The notes under the pieces: generated by a model | Seen by the model: the letters and a program-made list of their open reading frames with translations, nothing else | Told to the model about the DNA's origin: nothing | The model's database searches: none | Translations under genes and position numbers: made by a program | Part shown: positions 21,020-29,796 of the stretch, piece after piece | How the letters are laid out: each line of letters opens with the position of its first letter | Position numbering within the stretch: the first letter of the stretch is position 1 | Origin: Pontimonas salivibrio | GTDB lineage: Bacteria > Actinomycetota > Actinomycetes > Actinomycetales > Microbacteriaceae | Direction of reading: 5' to 3' | Assembly (NCBI RefSeq): GCF_002950575.1 | Contig: NZ_CP026923.1 | Span: forward strand, 1,696,811 to 1,760,810 | DNA length: 64,000 nucleotides

Positions 21020-22386
21020 TGTGATGTCTCAGGACATCGTTGATAGATGTCTCGCGACATAGTTGATATTCAAGGGTTCGCTGCGTCGCGATTCGGCCAG
21101 CGTCCTGCGGGTTTGAGTGTGTTGGGCCAGTAGTTCTTTTCAGGGTTGATGTGGTGTTGGCTGAGGACTTCGCCGGTGGTGAGTTCTGTGATGGTGACCG
21201 TGGTGTCGTCGATGAGCATGAGGACTCTTTTTCGTGCGTTTTCGACTCGGCAGCCAAGGTGGTGCATTTTTCCGGCGCGCCTTAGTGAGCCTTTGCCTTT
21301 GGGGTCGAGTCGGTCGATGCGAATTCGGTAGTGGGTGGCGTCTGCTGGGGTGCGTGGGGTGGCTTTGGGTGTGGAGTGGTAAGCGTGGTCGGGTGTCTGG
21401 CCTTCTAGGGACCTGTGGGGTCTTTTGGTGTTGTAGGCGTGTTGGAACTCGTCTAGTTGGTGTTGTAGTTCGTGGAGGTTTTCCGCGGGGGGCCTGGCGG
21501 CGAGCCAACGTTTCTGGGTTTGGTGGAAGCGTTCGATTTTGCCTTGGGTTTGGGGGTGGTTGGGGGAGCCGTTTTTCTGTCGAATACCGAGGGCTGCGGG
21601 GAGGTATTCGAAACCGTTTCGTCCTCCGGTGAAGCGGGAGGTGTAAACACTTCCGTTATCGGTCAGGGTGGGCTCTGGCAGGCCGTAGTAGTCAGTGTTT
21701 TGGGTGAAAGTATCGATCACGATGTCTCCGGTGATGCGCGGGTGGGCGTGGAGGGAGAGTAAGAATCGGGAGTGGTCGTCCAACCAGTTGATGATTTCAA
21801 TGTCGGTGCCGTCCGCGAGTCGCCAGTGGGTGAAATCAGATTGCCAACACTCGTTGGGTTGGTCGGCTTGGAAGCGAATGTAGGAAGACTTGGGGCGTTT
21901 TTTGGGTTCGGGAATGATCAGGCCAGCCCGTTTCAGAATGCGACTAATTGTTGAGCGAGACGGTGCGGGGAGGCCCTCATGGATCAGGCGGTCTCTGATG
22001 GAATGGGGGCCTGCATCGAAACCCTCGTGAGTGAGTTGACGGCGTAATTCAAGGACGCGATTAGCGGCCTCGGGCGCAGTGTGGTTTTTGTTGCTTCGGG
22101 GTTTTCGGGAGCGGGGTTCTAACCCGGCGTCGCCCTCGCGTTCGTAGCGGGTGACGAGCTCGTGGACCCATTGCCACGAGACACCATATTTTCGTGCGAC
22201 CTCAGCTTTCGTGAGGCCTTGCTGGACGACAGACAGAACAATTACCCGTGACTTTGACATTCCTCATTCTGCTGTGAACGGTGTCGTGACACATCAAAAA
22301 ACGAACCCCCGAGGGTTTCGATAACCTAAGAAGCGACTATCAACGATGTGGTGAGACAGATATCAACGATGTCCTGAACCTGGACA
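21020..22386 (-). mobile_element. Complete IS481-family element (1367 bp)
   Basis: Left end TGTGATGTCTCAGGACATCG and right end (reverse strand) TGTCCAGGTTCAGGACATCG form long imperfect inverted repeats, each containing two copies of ACATCGTTGATA-like blocks that may be transposase-binding sites. Flanked by identical 16-bp repeats, near the top of the range known for IS481 target duplications. Contains one intact transposase gene. Confidence 0.88.
21070..22260 (-). CDS. IS481-family transposase
   Basis: 396 residues. An N-terminal HTH (LTKAEVARKYGVSWQWVHELV) and HTH_29/32-like region precede an rve core with Asp in CWQSDFTHWRL, Asp in PTLTDNGSVY and Glu in QGKIERFHQTQ; the C-terminal region RPHRSLEGQTPDHAY is typical of IS481. 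A single-frame DDE transposase with no frameshift needed. Intact, hence a candidate source of activity for the adjacent 383-bp element. Confidence 0.93.
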   Translation of the reverse strand: MSKSRVIVLSVVQQGLTKAEVARKYGVSWQWVHELVTRYEREGDAGLEPRSRKPRSNKNHTAPEAANRVLELRRQLTHEGFDAGPHSIRDRLIHEGLPAPSRSTISRILKRAGLIIPEPKKRPKSSYIRFQADQPNECWQSDFTHWRLADGTDIEIINWLDDHSRFLLSLHAHPRITGDIVIDTFTQNTDYYGLPEPTLTDNGSVYTSRFTGGRNGFEYLPAALGIRQKNGSPNHPQTQGKIERFHQTQKRWLAARPPAENLHELQHQLDEFQHAYNTKRPHRSLEGQTPDHAYHSTPKATPRTPADATHYRIRIDRLDPKGKGSLRRAGKMHHLGCRVENARKRVLMLIDDTTVTITELTTGEVLSQHHINPEKNYWPNTLKPAGRWPNRDAANP

Positions 22387-22402
22387 CCCCATCCTCCGCC
22401 AA
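22387..22402 (+). repeat. 16-bp direct repeat, copy 3
   Basis: CCCCATCCTCCGCCAA directly after the complete IS481 element. Confidence 0.9.
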
Positions 22403-22424
22403 TGTGGTGTCTCAGGACATCGTT
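22403..22424 (+). mobile_element. 22-bp left-end remnant of a third IS481-type unit
   Basis: Immediately after repeat copy 3 the sequence again begins TGTGGTGTCTCAGGACATCG, matching the element left ends, then diverges. This implies that an earlier element sat here and was deleted, leaving its tip. Confidence 0.6.
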
Positions 22425-22521
22425 CACATTCGGAGCTTGTACAGGCGAAAAATCCTGCGGCCAATTGGGAAGATTGCGCGAGGAGTGCGCCTTGGGGTTT
22501 CATGACTTCGCACCCTGAGAT

Positions 22522-24471
22522 CTACCGAATGGAATGCCCTATTTTTTCCGCTATTTGGGTTGCGACAAGCTCCGAGCCTAAGAGATTCAAGTGATCATTG
22601 TCTCGATACACGACACCGTAATCGGGAACGTCCATTGTGCAGAAGTCTCCTTCGCAGAATAGGCCGTAGGTGTCCATCAAGTAGGCCGATTGGGATGATT
22701 CGACGACGGCCTCTAAGTCTTTTTGCACTTCTTCGCGGCTGAATTCGATGGCTTTCACCGGAAAGTCACACTCTCGTGGGGCAAAAATGTAGGCGCTGGT
22801 CTTGCAGTTGTCAGGATTGAATGGGGCGGTCGGAATGTCGTTGGTAATGATGACCCGTTTGCCGGCGTCCTCCAGTGTGGCCACTGTGGTGGCAAGTTCG
22901 TCAACAGGCACCCCAAACAACATCCACCAGTTGGAAATCACCACCGTGTGAATACTCCCTGACTCAGCAACGGTGTGGAGGATGTTCCGCATTTGCGCTG
23001 AACTGCCCGCGACGGCAAGTTCACCTGAGCGGATGTAATACCCGACATTTTCTTCTGGCAGGGCTGTGGCAAGACCGGCAAATAGGTGCTCAGCGTGACT
23101 GTCTCCCACCAATGCCACGCTGAGGCCTTCGGTTTCTTTCGATTGTTGGCATCGCAGGAAGCCCTTCCATCTGTCTGCTTCGTCTCGAATCGCTAGGGGA
23201 AGACAAGGAAAAAAACGTTCTTCGACCGTCTCATGAAAAAGGTCGTGCCCGACATCACCAGGCACGGTATCGATCACCCCTTGCCGTTCGAGGGCGTCTC
23301 GATAGGTATCGCCCGCAACGGACCACAGCCCTGCCACAAGAAACGGCGTCACCCCCAAGGCCACCGCGCGAACGCTTACCCGGCTACTGACCGGCCATTG
23401 TCTGCTTCGAAATTTGGTTTCTACCCAGTAGTAGGAAATCACGCTCGCAAGCAAAGAGAGTCCGACGACCGCAACCATCCGTTGAGGGTTGTTGGGAAAA
23501 CCAAACTCCTTCGCGAAATATAAGACGGGCCAGTGCCAGAGATAAAGCGAGTAGGACAAATCACCCAACCAACGCAACGGCTTAATTGACAACGCCCCGT
23601 TGAGTGATTTTTCGCCTTCAACCATTCGAGATCCAGCGACGATGAGAAGCGCTGTCCCCACAGTGGGTATCAGGGTGGTGAGCCCCGGTGTCGAATTGTC
23701 TTCGCTCACAAAAAACAACCCGAAGGCAATTGCCAGCAGGCCCACGGTTGCAAGGGTGGCACCCATAGCCCGAGGGAGGGCACCGAGCCTCCGAACCACC
23801 AGTAGTGCGAGGATGCCTAAACCAAACTCCCAAATCCGCGGGAGTGGCGAATAAAAACCCAACACGTCCATCTCCCCAAGACCCGGCACTCTCACTTCCC
23901 CGAAAGACAGAGCAAAGGAGAGCACCGAGATGAGCAGTACGGTCACAAACAGGAGCACGTCTCGAGGAGGCTTGCTCTTACGAGTCCCCGCGCCGAGTGC
24001 GAGGAGCAGTAGCGGGAAGATGAGGTAGAACTGCCACTCCACACTCAGAGACCAAGTGTGGATGAGCGGATTCATTGCGGGCGCAAACCCAAAATAGCCA
24101 CCGGAGAGATCAGCGATCACAAAGTTGGACGTCCCGAGTAACGCCGAAGCGCCCGTCAGAACAGCATTTTCTTGAATGGCCGGCGATGTGAAAACGAATA
24201 CGGCCAATGCCATGGTGACCAACACGACAATTGCAAGAGCAGGAATCAGGCGAAAAAAACGCCTGGCAAAAAACTTTGCCCACCGAATATGCCCATCGCT
24301 CTCCCACTCATGAAGCAAAATTTGTCCGATAACAAACCCTGAGATGACGAAGAAAATGTCGACGCCCAAAAAACCGCCCGGAAAGAAAATTCCAAGGTGG
24401 TACGCAACGACCGCAACAACAGCAATCCCACGGAGTCCCTGGAGGTCGGGCCTAAAAGTTCTTTTACTCAT
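22522..24471 (-). CDS. OafA/YrhL-type membrane O-acyltransferase with SGNH domain
   Basis: About 649 residues from ATG 24471. Residues 1-370 are an acyltransferase-3 domain with about ten helices; the start PDLQGLRGIAVVAVVAYHLG contains the family motif with the essential His, and FFVISGFVIG follows. The C-terminal ~250 residues are an SGNH-like domain (VALVGDSHAEHL, then a later DNDHLN Asp-His pair). Such proteins O-acetylate surface polysaccharides or peptidoglycan, the membrane part bringing acyl groups outward. It opens the glycan island and reads toward the IS481 array. Confidence 0.88.
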   Translation of the reverse strand: MSKRTFRPDLQGLRGIAVVAVVAYHLGIFFPGGFLGVDIFFVISGFVIGQILLHEWESDGHIRWAKFFARRFFRLIPALAIVVLVTMALAVFVFTSPAIQENAVLTGASALLGTSNFVIADLSGGYFGFAPAMNPLIHTWSLSVEWQFYLIFPLLLLALGAGTRKSKPPRDVLLFVTVLLISVLSFALSFGEVRVPGLGEMDVLGFYSPLPRIWEFGLGILALLVVRRLGALPRAMGATLATVGLLAIAFGLFFVSEDNSTPGLTTLIPTVGTALLIVAGSRMVEGEKSLNGALSIKPLRWLGDLSYSLYLWHWPVLYFAKEFGFPNNPQRMVAVVGLSLLASVISYYWVETKFRSRQWPVSSRVSVRAVALGVTPFLVAGLWSVAGDTYRDALERQGVIDTVPGDVGHDLFHETVEERFFPCLPLAIRDEADRWKGFLRCQQSKETEGLSVALVGDSHAEHLFAGLATALPEENVGYYIRSGELAVAGSSAQMRNILHTVAESGSIHTVVISNWWMLFGVPVDELATTVATLEDAGKRVIITNDIPTAPFNPDNCKTSAYIFAPRECDFPVKAIEFSREEVQKDLEAVVESSQSAYLMDTYGLFCEGDFCTMDVPDYGVVYRDNDHLNLLGSELVATQIAEKIGHSIR

Positions 24472-24571
24472 TACCACTCACTATTTGTGTGTATCGCCAT
24501 TGACGCTCGGCCTCACGCGGCCGTTGATATATAGGCCTTTTCAGCGTAGTAGGTCGGCTCATTTCCGCCTG

Positions 24572-24811
24572 GTGACACTCCTCGGATTGGTCAGTGCGGC
24601 CGTTTGGTGTTGTAACACCAACCTCTACTCGAGACTCGAGGATTCTACCTACCCGAAAGTTCTCGAAGAAGGCCATTTCTTGGTCAGTTCGGACCTCGAC
24701 ATTGCAAACTGGGACTCGGTGATGGCATCCTCACAAAGCTTGCTTTTAGGGCTGATAGTCGTTTTCATTCCCAGTTCAAGGATTCGGTCCGCATACGCAA
24801 AAGAATGCTAG
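24572..24811 (+). CDS. Possible small two-helix membrane protein or gene fragment
   Basis: A 79-residue frame from GTG 24572 with two hydrophobic stretches (LLGLVSAAVW near the start and SLLLGLIVVFIPSS near the end) around a polar loop. The pattern looks like the tail of a larger polysaccharide-export or polymerase protein, and could equally be the surviving 3' end of a deleted gene. No homologue is recognised and no clear ribosome-binding site is seen. Confidence 0.3.
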   Translation: MTLLGLVSAAVWCCNTNLYSRLEDSTYPKVLEEGHFLVSSDLDIANWDSVMASSQSLLLGLIVVFIPSSRIRSAYAKEC

Positions 24812-25341
24812 TTTGAGCCACAGGTGAAATGATGAATCCGCCATGCGAGGCGCTCAATGAAGCTCCAAACCTCCAGATTGAGTGGCTTGCCGGTCAACTC
24901 TTCAATTGTCGACAGGGTCGACGCGGACCAGCCAACACTCTTCCGTAAGAACACGTCGGTGAGTAACGCCACAACAGCGAACACTGTCCGGATTGCCTCA
25001 CAGGCGATGCCCGCCCTTCACCGCTGGTCTTGAAAATTTGGTTGGAACTTATGGTTAACCTTGTGAGCGGGACACAAATCAGGAAGTTTGTTTTTTTCCT
25101 AGAAGTCTTTTGTGCCATTTAACCCCATTGAATCACCGGATTTTCGTGGTCCAGGGCACCTTGTCCCATCCGATCAGCCAGCGTTCGCGCTTGAGCATGT
25201 AATTGATTCTCCTAAATCCAAAAAACCCTCATCGTTTTCTGCCTGACCCCTCGGAGGCTCACCTCCCAGTGGCGGGTCGTGCAAGGCACAATCCCACAAC
25301 GGCCGGCTCCTCTCAGCCGGATGACCGCATCTGGGCATCAG
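24812..25341. other. Intergenic, probably gene debris
   Basis: About 530 bp upstream of the IS407-like element with no supported gene. Short peptide-like stretches exist (for example near 24840-24930) but are closed by stops. Confidence 0.4.
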
Positions 25342-25345
25342 CCTG
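25342..25345. repeat. Target duplication CCTG, left
   Basis: CCTG directly before the element end TGACGTGACC; repeated at 26589-26592. Confidence 0.75.
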
Positions 25346-25428
25346 TGACGTGACCCCATTTTTTAGGTCCGAAAGTTATGAGAGTCGTCTTGCGGCCAGC
25401 GTCAGCTGGCAGAAAGACTGTGAACATC

Positions 25429-25713
25429 ATGACGAAAAGGAAGAAGCGGCATTCGCCGGAGCAAATCGTTCGGAAAATCCAGGACGCTGATCGCATCCTC
25501 GCCCAGGGCGGTGACGTTGCTGCCGTGTTGAAAGAGCTGAATGTCACGGAGGCGACGTATTACCGGTGGCGAAACCATTACGGCGGTTTGAAAGCAGAAG
25601 ACGCGAAGAAGCTCAAAGCGTTGGAGAAGCAGAATTTGCAGTTGAAGAAACTGCTCGCTGAAGCAGAACTCGAAAAAGCAGTCCTCAAGGAGTTGGCTGA
25701 GGGAAACTTCTAA
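25429..25713 (+). CDS. IS407-like transposase OrfA
   Basis: 94 residues from ATG 25429; an in-frame GTG or ATG further upstream (25378) is possible. HTH domain (HSPEQIVRKIQDADRIL, LNVTEATYYRWRNHYGG) followed by a coiled coil (LKALEKQNLQLKKLLAEAEL). Ends EGNF with TAA six bases after the slippery heptamer. Confidence 0.9.
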   Translation: MTKRKKRHSPEQIVRKIQDADRILAQGGDVAAVLKELNVTEATYYRWRNHYGGLKAEDAKKLKALEKQNLQLKKLLAEAELEKAVLKELAEGNF

Positions 25714-25735
25714 GCCCGACCAGTCGACGTCGGGC
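25701..25735 (+). promoter_or_regulatory. -1 programmed frameshift signal: GGGAAAC plus hairpin
   Basis: Heptamer G GGA AAC (25701-25707) in the orfA frame, a six-base spacer TTCTAA, then a perfect 7-bp stem GCCCGAC (25714-25720) / GTCGGGC (25729-25735) with an 8-nt loop. After a -1 slip the frame is open through to orfB, giving the OrfAB transposase. Confidence 0.8.
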
Positions 25736-25736
25736 C

Positions 25737-26537
25737 GTGATTCATGTGATGTCAGTCTTTGACATCAGTGAGCGGCTCGCCTGTCGACTAGTCGGGCTAT
25801 CCCGGTCTGCATTCCGCCGACGCTTGCAACGTGAGCGCCCTGATGATCCAGATCGGGCCCTTCGGGCGTGGTTGCGTGACTATGCGCGCCGTCATGCCCG
25901 GTGGGGGTATCGGCGGGCGTATGTTGACGCCCGCCGTGACGGTTGGCAGGTGAACCATAAGAAAATTCAACGCCTCTGGGCTGAAGAAGGACTCCGCGTG
26001 GTGGTGAAACGCCGCCGGAAACGAATCGGTGTGTCAACCGTCCCAGCAGTGGTCGCTGAGAAAGCCAATGATGTGTGGTCTGTCGACTTCCAGTTCGACT
26101 CAACCATCACAGGCAAACCGATCAAGATTCTCTCCATCGTTGATGAACACACCAGAGAATGCTTGGGCGGCCTCGTCGACTACTCCATCACTGGGCTGGA
26201 TCTAGCGGAACAACTCGACGTGTTGGCGTTGGAGCGGGGCATGCCAAAAGCACTGCGGATGGATAACGGGCCAGAGCTGGTCAGTAAAGCCTTGGCCGAG
26301 TGGGCTAGTGAAACAGACCGGGTATTCATCCCGCCAGGGCAACCCTGGCGAAACGGATACGTCGAGTCATTCAACGGCAAAATCCGAGACGAATGCCTCG
26401 GGGTCAACCAGTTTTACTCACTCAACCACGCCAAAGGCATCATCGGGCTCTGGAAGGAGGAATACAACACCATCCGGCCGCACTCATCGCTCGGCTATTC
26501 AACCCCGAGCATTTATGCTGGCCAATGCACCCACTAA
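25737..26537 (+). CDS. IS407-like transposase OrfB
   Basis: 266 residues as an independent frame from GTG 25737. HTH_21-type region (YARRHARWGYRRAYVDARR), then the DDE core: Asp in VWSVDFQFDS, Asp in LRMDNGPELVS, Glu in GYVESFNGKIRDECL, with the IS3-typical ending TIRPHSSLGYSTPS. The frame is open upstream to 25701, consistent with synthesis as an OrfAB fusion. Confidence 0.93.
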   Translation: MIHVMSVFDISERLACRLVGLSRSAFRRRLQRERPDDPDRALRAWLRDYARRHARWGYRRAYVDARRDGWQVNHKKIQRLWAEEGLRVVVKRRRKRIGVSTVPAVVAEKANDVWSVDFQFDSTITGKPIKILSIVDEHTRECLGGLVDYSITGLDLAEQLDVLALERGMPKALRMDNGPELVSKALAEWASETDRVFIPPGQPWRNGYVESFNGKIRDECLGVNQFYSLNHAKGIIGLWKEEYNTIRPHSSLGYSTPSIYAGQCTH

Positions 26538-26588
26538 AAACCAGTGACGACTCTCGAAGCGACTGGACCTAAAACAGGGGGCAGGTCA

Positions 26589-26592
26589 CCTG
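26589..26592. repeat. Target duplication CCTG, right
   Basis: Second CCTG flanking IS copy 1. Confidence 0.75.
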
Positions 26593-27239
26593 GCTACCTG
26601 ATTTCTTCCCAGCCGGCCGATAGACTCGGCGAAGAGGTTGCCTCGAGTCCCATCCACGTATCGGAATATCTAGAGATGGGTAGCCATGATTCCGTCGCGA
26701 CGCCAGGTAACACTGTTAAACAGACTGATTCGTCCACCTAACTAATTTCGGTAACTTTGTTCTCGACAAGTGCACCTCCATGCTCTCCTTCTCCGTCGCG
26801 CCTGGCGCAACCCAACGTTAATCTCAGCATGACGAACCCACATCCAACCAGTTTCTGCAGTAAACCCAACCGAGACACCACCCGCTAGATCCTTAACCGC
26901 TCTGTGACCGAGCCATGCTTAGAATAAATCGCCAGGCGAAAAGCTCTCGCTCCCACATCCTGCGGATTCTGTATCGGCAGCCTCGCATCAGGCTATAAAG
27001 TCCAGGACGACACCCCGAACTATTCAAGTTCGCGACTCCCCCGCACTTTCCACATTGGAAGATCTTGATAACTTGCGTGGCTAACGGGAAGATGCCAACA
27101 TCACGCAGAGCCTCTTAGAAGAGCCGCCCCCGCAAACCTTGCATGGGGACTTTCTTATCGTGAAGCCGGCACTCGGTTCCAGGTTCAGAGTGAGGCCACA
27201 ACCTAGCCGAAGGGATCTCTCAACCCGTATAAATCCGAA
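26593..27239. other. Intergenic, nothing recognised
   Basis: About 650 bp of lower-GC sequence between the IS element and the GT61 gene; all frames are interrupted and no RNA gene or repeat was seen. It may be decayed sequence of the glycan island. Confidence 0.4.
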
Positions 27240-28358
27240 TTACTGCGATTTGATGGACCAAATTCTTCGAATAACGCTAAGAAGTTCTCCGGGTTCAACG
27301 AACAGCTGTCCGTTGAACCCTTCCCTCAGGAACACCCGTTGGTACCCGAACCCCAGGATAGAAGCTAGCCTTTCGAAGTGCCAACGAACATTCGAGTGGT
27401 GCACCAACTCGATTACTTCGGGCGGTTCTGGTTGAAAGTGCAAAGCCATATTACCGAGCCCCGCGCCGTGAGGACCGCACAAAACATCCGCCCAGTTAAT
27501 TAGGTGAATTTGTTCCCGAAAAGGCATCGTTCCGAGATCCGCAACCTTAAGGTGCACGTGAGCTCTGAGTACCGACTCGAGCTCCACGAGGTTACCGAGC
27601 AATCGTTCCTTATGTAGAGACGTGGCTTCGGTGCGATTGATGATGAGTACGCGGGGGCGGTCATCTTGCTTGACGTCTTGGTGGGAGCGCAAGAAGGAAC
27701 TGCCCCCTCGTGCATTTCGCAGCTGGTTTCTCAAGGCGTTAACTGCAATTGTTGCCGGATAGAGTCCCGGACTCCGCACCAAATCCCAGTTTACTACTTC
27801 TACACTCGAAGCGGGGCGTAGGGGGATATTGAGGTGCGCACAGACTGATTTGTGCCAATTCTTCAAGCCGCGTAGCTGAATCAATAAAGAAGCTCCCCGC
27901 CCCAGAGTCAAGTAAACCGGTACGGCCTGCAGTAAAAAATGGAAGTAATTGTGGGCCCTCAGCCTGGTCCCGTCAATTAGATTCTTGTCTCCTCCGAGGA
28001 CCCAAAAATCTCCTTTCGATATTTCTCGAGGGACAACGGCGGAAAGGTACCAGGACTCATCCTTAACAGAGCCGTTGAGGAGGCTAGACAGGATGAACGG
28101 CTGTTTTTGGTAGTCGCTATGTAGGCTTGAATCAGAACCCCGTGTGGTCGAACGCTCCTTCAAGGATGTCTTGCCGAATCTTCCTCTGAACCAAAAGAAC
28201 GGCCCTACTGAGATAAACGATGAATTCTCAAATCGCGTTAGAACCGTGCACCAGGGTCTACCTCTCAGCGAAACTTCAGAGGGACGTTTGAAGAAACCGA
28301 CTCCGGTCCGAGTCAATAAATCTTTCGCCAAGCGATTAAACCTGAAACTTTTAGACAC
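27240..28358 (-). CDS. Glycosyltransferase family 61 protein
   Basis: 372 residues from GTG 28358, chosen because GAGGA lies nine bases upstream; the in-frame ATG 28367 has no spacing. The C-terminal half carries the DUF563/GT61 signature: VLCGPHGAGLGNMALHFQ, then EVIELVHHSNVRWHFERLA, with LIINRTEATSLHKER further upstream. GT61 enzymes add pentoses or amino sugars to glycans; in bacteria they occur in capsule and exopolysaccharide loci. Divergent from the FkbM methyltransferase gene. Confidence 0.8.
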   Translation of the reverse strand: MSKSFRFNRLAKDLLTRTGVGFFKRPSEVSLRGRPWCTVLTRFENSSFISVGPFFWFRGRFGKTSLKERSTTRGSDSSLHSDYQKQPFILSSLLNGSVKDESWYLSAVVPREISKGDFWVLGGDKNLIDGTRLRAHNYFHFLLQAVPVYLTLGRGASLLIQLRGLKNWHKSVCAHLNIPLRPASSVEVVNWDLVRSPGLYPATIAVNALRNQLRNARGGSSFLRSHQDVKQDDRPRVLIINRTEATSLHKERLLGNLVELESVLRAHVHLKVADLGTMPFREQIHLINWADVLCGPHGAGLGNMALHFQPEPPEVIELVHHSNVRWHFERLASILGFGYQRVFLREGFNGQLFVEPGELLSVIRRIWSIKSQ

Positions 28359-28806
28359 TGTTTCCATTCCTCATAAACACGTTTGAAACGTTTTAGCTTG
28401 GTGAGGGGGTGGCGAGACTGCTTGCTTGTCAGCCATTGCGCATTTCCAGCATAGCGATGCTACAAATGCTTCACTGGATGGTCTCAGACCTCCTTTTCGT
28501 TCACCAAATAGGCCCCGGGGGGGTGGTTTCGCTTCTTTCCGAGGATCCCCGGACAACCCATGGCCCCACGGATATACATCCTGCGCGTGTGAAGGAGGCT
28601 TCGAAGGCGTCCTTCACACGTAAAGAGTGAATCAAATTGAGATAAGGTGAGGACCGTGGTGGGGCAAAAAAAAGAGCACCGACTAGAAGTAGCTTCCCAA
28701 GGGGGGTTCCTGTTCGTTGATGCGTGGCGAATGCGGCCGAGGGCGCAATGCGGAGCTGTGACGATCGTCTAGTGATTTACAAATTCGACGCCAGGCACCT
28801 AAATCC
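28359..28806. other. Divergent intergenic region
   Basis: About 450 bp between the divergent GT61 and methyltransferase genes. It contains an 11-bp-arm inverted repeat (28586-28620) and a seven-G run (28517-28523). No gene is supported. Confidence 0.45.
28586..28620. repeat. Inverted repeat CGTGTGAAGGA ... TCCTTCACACG
   Basis: Perfect 11-bp arms around a 13-nt spacer (GGCTTCGAAGGCG) that is itself nearly palindromic. No U-run follows, so it resembles an operator or a recombination/transcript structure more than an intrinsic terminator. Confidence 0.5.
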
Positions 28807-29643
28807 ATGAGGCTCATTATTGACCTGGGGGCCCACGCTGGAAACGATCTGCCTTATTACCTTGAAAAAGCCCAGCAGGTGGTGGCTGTCGAAGCAAACC
28901 CCTCACGGTGCCGAGAGATCCGCTCTCGCTTCTCCGCAGAACTTCGGGAGGGGAGACTGTTTCTGGAAGAGGCAGCAATTACCGAGTTCCCAATACATGG
29001 GAAGGTGCGGTTTTGGGTAAGCAAAGAACACGATGTTCAGTCAAGTCTTGTCGAATCAGGGAAGGATCCAGAACAGTTTGATCCTGTCGAAGTAGCCACC
29101 ACGACTCTGGACAAATTGTTGGACCGTTTCGGCGTGCCGGATTATCTAAAAATTGATTTAGAACACTACGATCTCGCTATTTTGCGTTCCTTGAAACGCT
29201 TCGGAAGCTTCCCGGCAGCCCTCTCAGTTGAGGTGCACAGCATGAAAATTCTGCAACAGCTAAGTCAAATTGGCCATTACAACAGTTACAAAATCATCCG
29301 CGGCAAGTCTGTCGCGAGACATTATCAGGATTTTCCTTTTGAAGGTGTTGATGGAGAAACACACTATTTTTCTTTCCCCCACCACTCCTCGGGGCCCATT
29401 GGGTCAGACATTGAGAGTCATTGGTTCAGCTTCGCAGATGTTCGAGCGATTTTGAGATTGGCTGGGACCGGGTGGTTGGACATCCACGCGTCAACCCTGA
29501 GACCTACAGCCTCTCTCAAAGCGCTTAGCCCTCTTCACCCCCTTGCGCTACGCCTTCTGTCTACTCCAATGGCGAAATCAAAGCTTGCTCCTAAGCACCA
29601 AGCCAGGGTGCGCAAACGGTTAATGAGAACGTTTCTAAACTAA
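28807..29643 (+). CDS. FkbM-family methyltransferase
   Basis: 278 residues. SAM-binding motif I IIDLGAHAGNDLPYYL lies at the N-terminus, the acidic VVAVEANPSRC follows, and the family's middle motif appears as TTTLDKLLDRFGVPDYLKIDLEHYDLAIL. FkbM-type enzymes O-methylate sugars or small hydroxyl acceptors; the glycan context suggests sugar methylation. Unusually, motif I starts only a few residues from the start, so the N-terminus is short. Confidence 0.82.
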   Translation: MRLIIDLGAHAGNDLPYYLEKAQQVVAVEANPSRCREIRSRFSAELREGRLFLEEAAITEFPIHGKVRFWVSKEHDVQSSLVESGKDPEQFDPVEVATTTLDKLLDRFGVPDYLKIDLEHYDLAILRSLKRFGSFPAALSVEVHSMKILQQLSQIGHYNSYKIIRGKSVARHYQDFPFEGVDGETHYFSFPHHSSGPIGSDIESHWFSFADVRAILRLAGTGWLDIHASTLRPTASLKALSPLHPLALRLLSTPMAKSKLAPKHQARVRKRLMRTFLN

Positions 29644-29796
29644 GGTATAACCTCGGTTACACCAAGTCGTGGGAAGAGAGCCATAATCGGCGACGATTTG
29701 GGGTTGACTGAAAGCGATTACTGATTAAAGTCACTCCGATTTGAATTAGTTGGTTGCGTTCACCCCCTCCTAGCAGACTGAAGAGTAGACATTAAT

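Larger units (their letters stand above)
25346..26588 (+). mobile_element. Complete IS3-family (IS407-like) element, copy 1 (1243 bp)
   Basis: Imperfect terminal repeats TGACGTGACCCCATTTTT... and, on the other strand, TGACCTGCCCCCTGTTTT..., both running into TTAGGTCC; 4-bp target duplication CCTG; orfA, orfB and a programmed frameshift signal. A 4-bp duplication and this transposase type fit the IS407 group. Its proteins are identical in translation to those of the inverted copy at 62758-64000, pointing to recent movement. Confidence 0.93.

Noticed and set aside
20605..22402. Integrative genomic island with att sites at tRNA-Ser
   Set aside because: The direct repeats fit att sites, but there is no integrase or cargo and each unit has IS481-type terminal repeats and a DDE transposase.
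24344..24811. 155-residue plus-strand frame
   Set aside because: Its first half is the antisense of the acyltransferase start; only the last 79 residues, from GTG 24572, are kept as a weak candidate.
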